Source: Mycolicibacter kumamotonensis
Lineage (GTDB): Bacteria; Actinomycetota; Actinomycetes; Mycobacteriales; Mycobacteriaceae
Reading direction: 5' to 3'
DNA length: 64,000 bases
Assembly (NCBI RefSeq): GCF_002086285.1
Contig: NZ_MVHU01000014.1
Span: 46,719 to 110,718 of the forward strand
This document shows positions 62,031-64,000 of the stretch, piece after piece. The notes under the pieces are model-generated. The model was not told the origin of the DNA. It saw only the letters and a program-made list of their open reading frames with translations, and made no database searches. The first letter of the stretch is position 1. Each line of letters begins with the position of its first letter. Position numbers and translations under genes: made by a program.

Positions 62031-62320
62031 CCACCGATGCTCCCGGGTACTCCCCGCGGAAAGACAACTACGCCAAGCGGCTGCGCCGCATCGAGGGGCA
62101 GGTACGTGGCATCGCCAAGATGATCGACGAGGACAAGTACTGCATCGACGTCCTCACCCAGATCAGCGCGGTGAACAACGCTTTGCGCTCGGTGGCGCTG
62201 AACCTGCTCGACGAGCACCTGGTGCACTGCGTCCGCGGGGCCGTCGCATCCGGCGGTGAGGAGGCCGATGCGAAACTGACCGAAGCCTCGGCCGCTATCG
62301 CGCGGCTGGTTCGTTCCTGA
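62027..62320 (+). CDS. ricR: Copper-sensing repressor RicR
   Basis: 97 residues. CsoR/RcnR-family all-helical repressor with Cu(I) ligands Cys39, His64 and Cys68 (KYCIDVL and DEHLVHC), the same spacing as in CsoR. NYAKRLRRIEGQVRGIAKMI is the DNA-binding helix. Matches M. tuberculosis Rv0190. Its targets should be the two boxes at 58282 and 61405. Translationally coupled to the DUF305 gene. Confidence 0.94.
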   Translation: MTTDAPGYSPRKDNYAKRLRRIEGQVRGIAKMIDEDKYCIDVLTQISAVNNALRSVALNLLDEHLVHCVRGAVASGGEEADAKLTEASAAIARLVRS

Positions 62321-62399
62321 CCCTCGCGCCGTTACCATGTGATCCAGCAGTTACCGGGAGCGCGATGCGCCAACTACCACTCGACGCTGCCCCCACACC

Positions 62400-63611
62400 A
62401 TGACTGTCGAAACTGGAAACACCCGAACCGGTCCGTGGACGCCCCGGATCACGGCGCAGTTGGCCATCCTGGCGGCGGCCGCGTTCATCTACGCCACGGC
62501 CGAGATCCTGCCGGTGGGCGCGCTGCCGGCGATCTCCGAGGGCCTGGGCGTCAGCGAGGCGCTGGTCGGGACCCTGCTGGCCTGGTATGCGGTGGTGGCG
62601 GCGGCGACGACGATTCCACTGGTGCGCTGGACCGCGCACTGGCCGCGCCGCCGGGTGCTGCTGCTGACCCTGTTCTGCCTGACCACCTCGCAGGTGATCT
62701 CGGCGATGGCGCCGAACTTCACCGTGCTGGCCGCGGGCCGGGCGCTGTGCGCCGTCACCCACGGGCTGATGTGGTCGGTGTTGGCGCCGATCGCCACCCG
62801 GTTGGTGCCACCCAGTCATTCCGGCCGGGCGACCACGGCGATCTACGTGGGCACCAGCCTGGCGCTGGTGGTCGGTATCCCGCTGACATCGGCGATGAGC
62901 CTGCTGTGGGGCTGGCGGCTGGCCGTCGTGGTCATCACCGTGGCGGCGGCGACCATCACCGTGGCGGCCCGGGTCGCGCTGCCCGCGCTGGTGCTCAGCA
63001 CCGGCCAGCTGGCGCTGGTCGGGCGGCATCACCACCGCAACGGACGGCTGCTGGGGGTGAGCTCGCTGATGCTGATCGCCGTCATCGGCCACTTCATCTC
63101 CTACACGTTCATCGCGGTGATCATCGGCGACGTGGTCGGTGTACCCGGGGCACGGCTGGCCTGGCTGCTGGCGGCGTTCGGCGTGGCCGGCCTGATCGCG
63201 ATGCCGCCGCTGGCCAGACCGCTGGATCACCGGCCCAAGGCGATCACCGGCGGCTGCATGGCCGCGATGTCGGCGGCTTTCGTCGTCCTGGCGGTGCTGT
63301 CGATCAACGGGCACCACAGCACCGGCACGACGGTGGCGGGGGCCGCCGCGATCGTGTTGTGGGGGGCGATGGCGATGGCGGTGTCGCCGATGCTGCAGTC
63401 GGCGGCGATGCGCACCGCCCCCGACGACCCCGACGGTGCGTCGGGGCTGTACGTGACGGCGTTCCAGATCGGCATCACCGGCGGTTCGCTGGCCGGGGGT
63501 CTGCTGTTCGAGCGGGCCGGAACGCCGGCGATGCTGTGCGCATCGGCCCTGCTGGTGGGCGTCTCCGCGATCGGCATCGCGGCCAGCAAGCGGCTCTTCG
63601 TTGTTCCCTGA
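62400..63611 (+). CDS. MFS transporter (Rv0191-like)
   Basis: 403 residues, about 12 membrane segments. The N-terminal start FIYATAEILPVGALPAISEG and the loop-2/3 motif RWTAHWPRRRVLL are typical for drug:H+ antiporter-1 family efflux pumps (Rv0191 is linked to chloramphenicol and sugar export). No SD is visible before ATG 62400. It follows ricR by 79 nt. Substrate uncertain. Confidence 0.9.
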   Translation: MTVETGNTRTGPWTPRITAQLAILAAAAFIYATAEILPVGALPAISEGLGVSEALVGTLLAWYAVVAAATTIPLVRWTAHWPRRRVLLLTLFCLTTSQVISAMAPNFTVLAAGRALCAVTHGLMWSVLAPIATRLVPPSHSGRATTAIYVGTSLALVVGIPLTSAMSLLWGWRLAVVVITVAAATITVAARVALPALVLSTGQLALVGRHHHRNGRLLGVSSLMLIAVIGHFISYTFIAVIIGDVVGVPGARLAWLLAAFGVAGLIAMPPLARPLDHRPKAITGGCMAAMSAAFVVLAVLSINGHHSTGTTVAGAAAIVLWGAMAMAVSPMLQSAAMRTAPDDPDGASGLYVTAFQIGITGGSLAGGLLFERAGTPAMLCASALLVGVSAIGIAASKRLFVVP

Positions 63612-63772
63612 CGCGGCGGGGGCGGTAACGTTCGCCACTACACCGTGGCTTAAACCTCCAGCTCATCGTGGTGTGAGGGTTGGTTTTGCCGTGTTTTCGG
63701 CTCGCCGCACGAGTTAGCTGACAAGCGTCCTGTGCCACACTTGAAACCAAGATTGTGACCGGAGGTACACAC

Positions 63773-64000
63773 ATGTCGGGATTCAAGCTCGCGGGCATCG
63801 GCGCCTGGCTCGGCGCCGCGGGAATGGCCGCGGTGCTCACGCTGGGCTGCGCACCGGCGGCGCTGGCCGACCCGCCGCAGCAGCCCGGCGACCCGGCGCC
63901 GGTGGACGCCGGCCCGGTCGATCCAGCCGGGCCGCCGCCGGGGCCGGAGCTGCCGCCACCACCGGCGCCTTTCCCGCCCCCCTTCCCGCCGCCCGCCGAC
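63773..64000 (+). CDS. Secreted proline-rich protein (start only)
   Basis: 76 codons from ATG 63773 to the window edge, with RBS GGAGGT. Signal peptide ends at ALA-D (LGCAPAALADP). The mature part is Pro-, Ala- and Gly-rich (PPPGPELPPPPAPFPPPF). The position fits the Rv0192 neighbourhood (secreted L,D-transpeptidase and a small secreted protein), but the deciding C-terminus is outside. Confidence 0.75.
   Translation, partial: MSGFKLAGIGAWLGAAGMAAVLTLGCAPAALADPPQQPGDPAPVDAGPVDPAGPPPGPELPPPPAPFPPPFPPPAD

Overview
The window is high-GC actinobacterial DNA from a mycobacterium. Gene order matches, with losses and insertions, the M. tuberculosis stretch Rv0144 to Rv0192. The gene identifications come from remembered family sequences, not from a search. 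The species cannot be named; the large insertions suggest a non-tuberculous mycobacterium.

Layout. (1) 1-10136: an Rv0144-0148-like block (TetR, SAM methyltransferase, aldehyde dehydrogenase, SDR), a PE-PPE-type hydrolase, the tyrosine phosphatase ptpB, a 47-residue small protein, an Rv0158-like TetR, an alpha/beta hydrolase and an Rv0161-like FAD oxidase. (2) 10137-20824: an inserted catabolic island of 12 genes with its own TetR: two TesB-type thioesterases, an SMP-30 lactonase, a DUF427 protein, two poorly known proteins, a cytochrome P450, a zinc dehydrogenase, an HpcH/HpaI aldolase, an SDR and a flavin (Baeyer-Villiger-type) monooxygenase. Three copies of one promoter element lie at its three control regions. 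(3) 20814-37463: the mce1 locus (Rv0162c, Rv0163, Rv0164, fadD5, yrbE1AB, mce1A-F and four Mce-associated genes). The GntR gene mce1R is missing. (4) 37467-50567: a YoaK-type protein, then a second complete-looking mce operon on the minus strand that belongs to none of the types I recognise. Its MceD gene is frameshifted, and related Mas-type genes lie on both sides. (5) 50591-55851: pirin, a DUF1023 hydrolase with an LppA-like lipoprotein, and an NDMA-type alcohol dehydrogenase with an SDR under a KstR-like box. (6) 55900-64000: the Rv0183-Rv0192-like block with monoacylglycerol lipase, the copper metallothionein mymT, ilvD, a DUF305 lipoprotein, ricR and an MFS transporter. Two RicR boxes mark a copper regulon.

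How it fits together. Most of the window concerns import and breakdown of lipids or hydrophobic compounds: two Mce transport systems, an acyl-CoA ligase, thioesterases, oxidoreductases and a lipase. Regulatory sequence supports this. A quasi-palindrome TTAC-N6-GTA(A/G) sits in front of the first complete TetR gene and in front of both mce operons, with 10 nt between it and a TANNNT -10 box at each mce promoter. A different element (TTTACA-N14-TGT(C/A)A(C/T)) marks the P450 island only.
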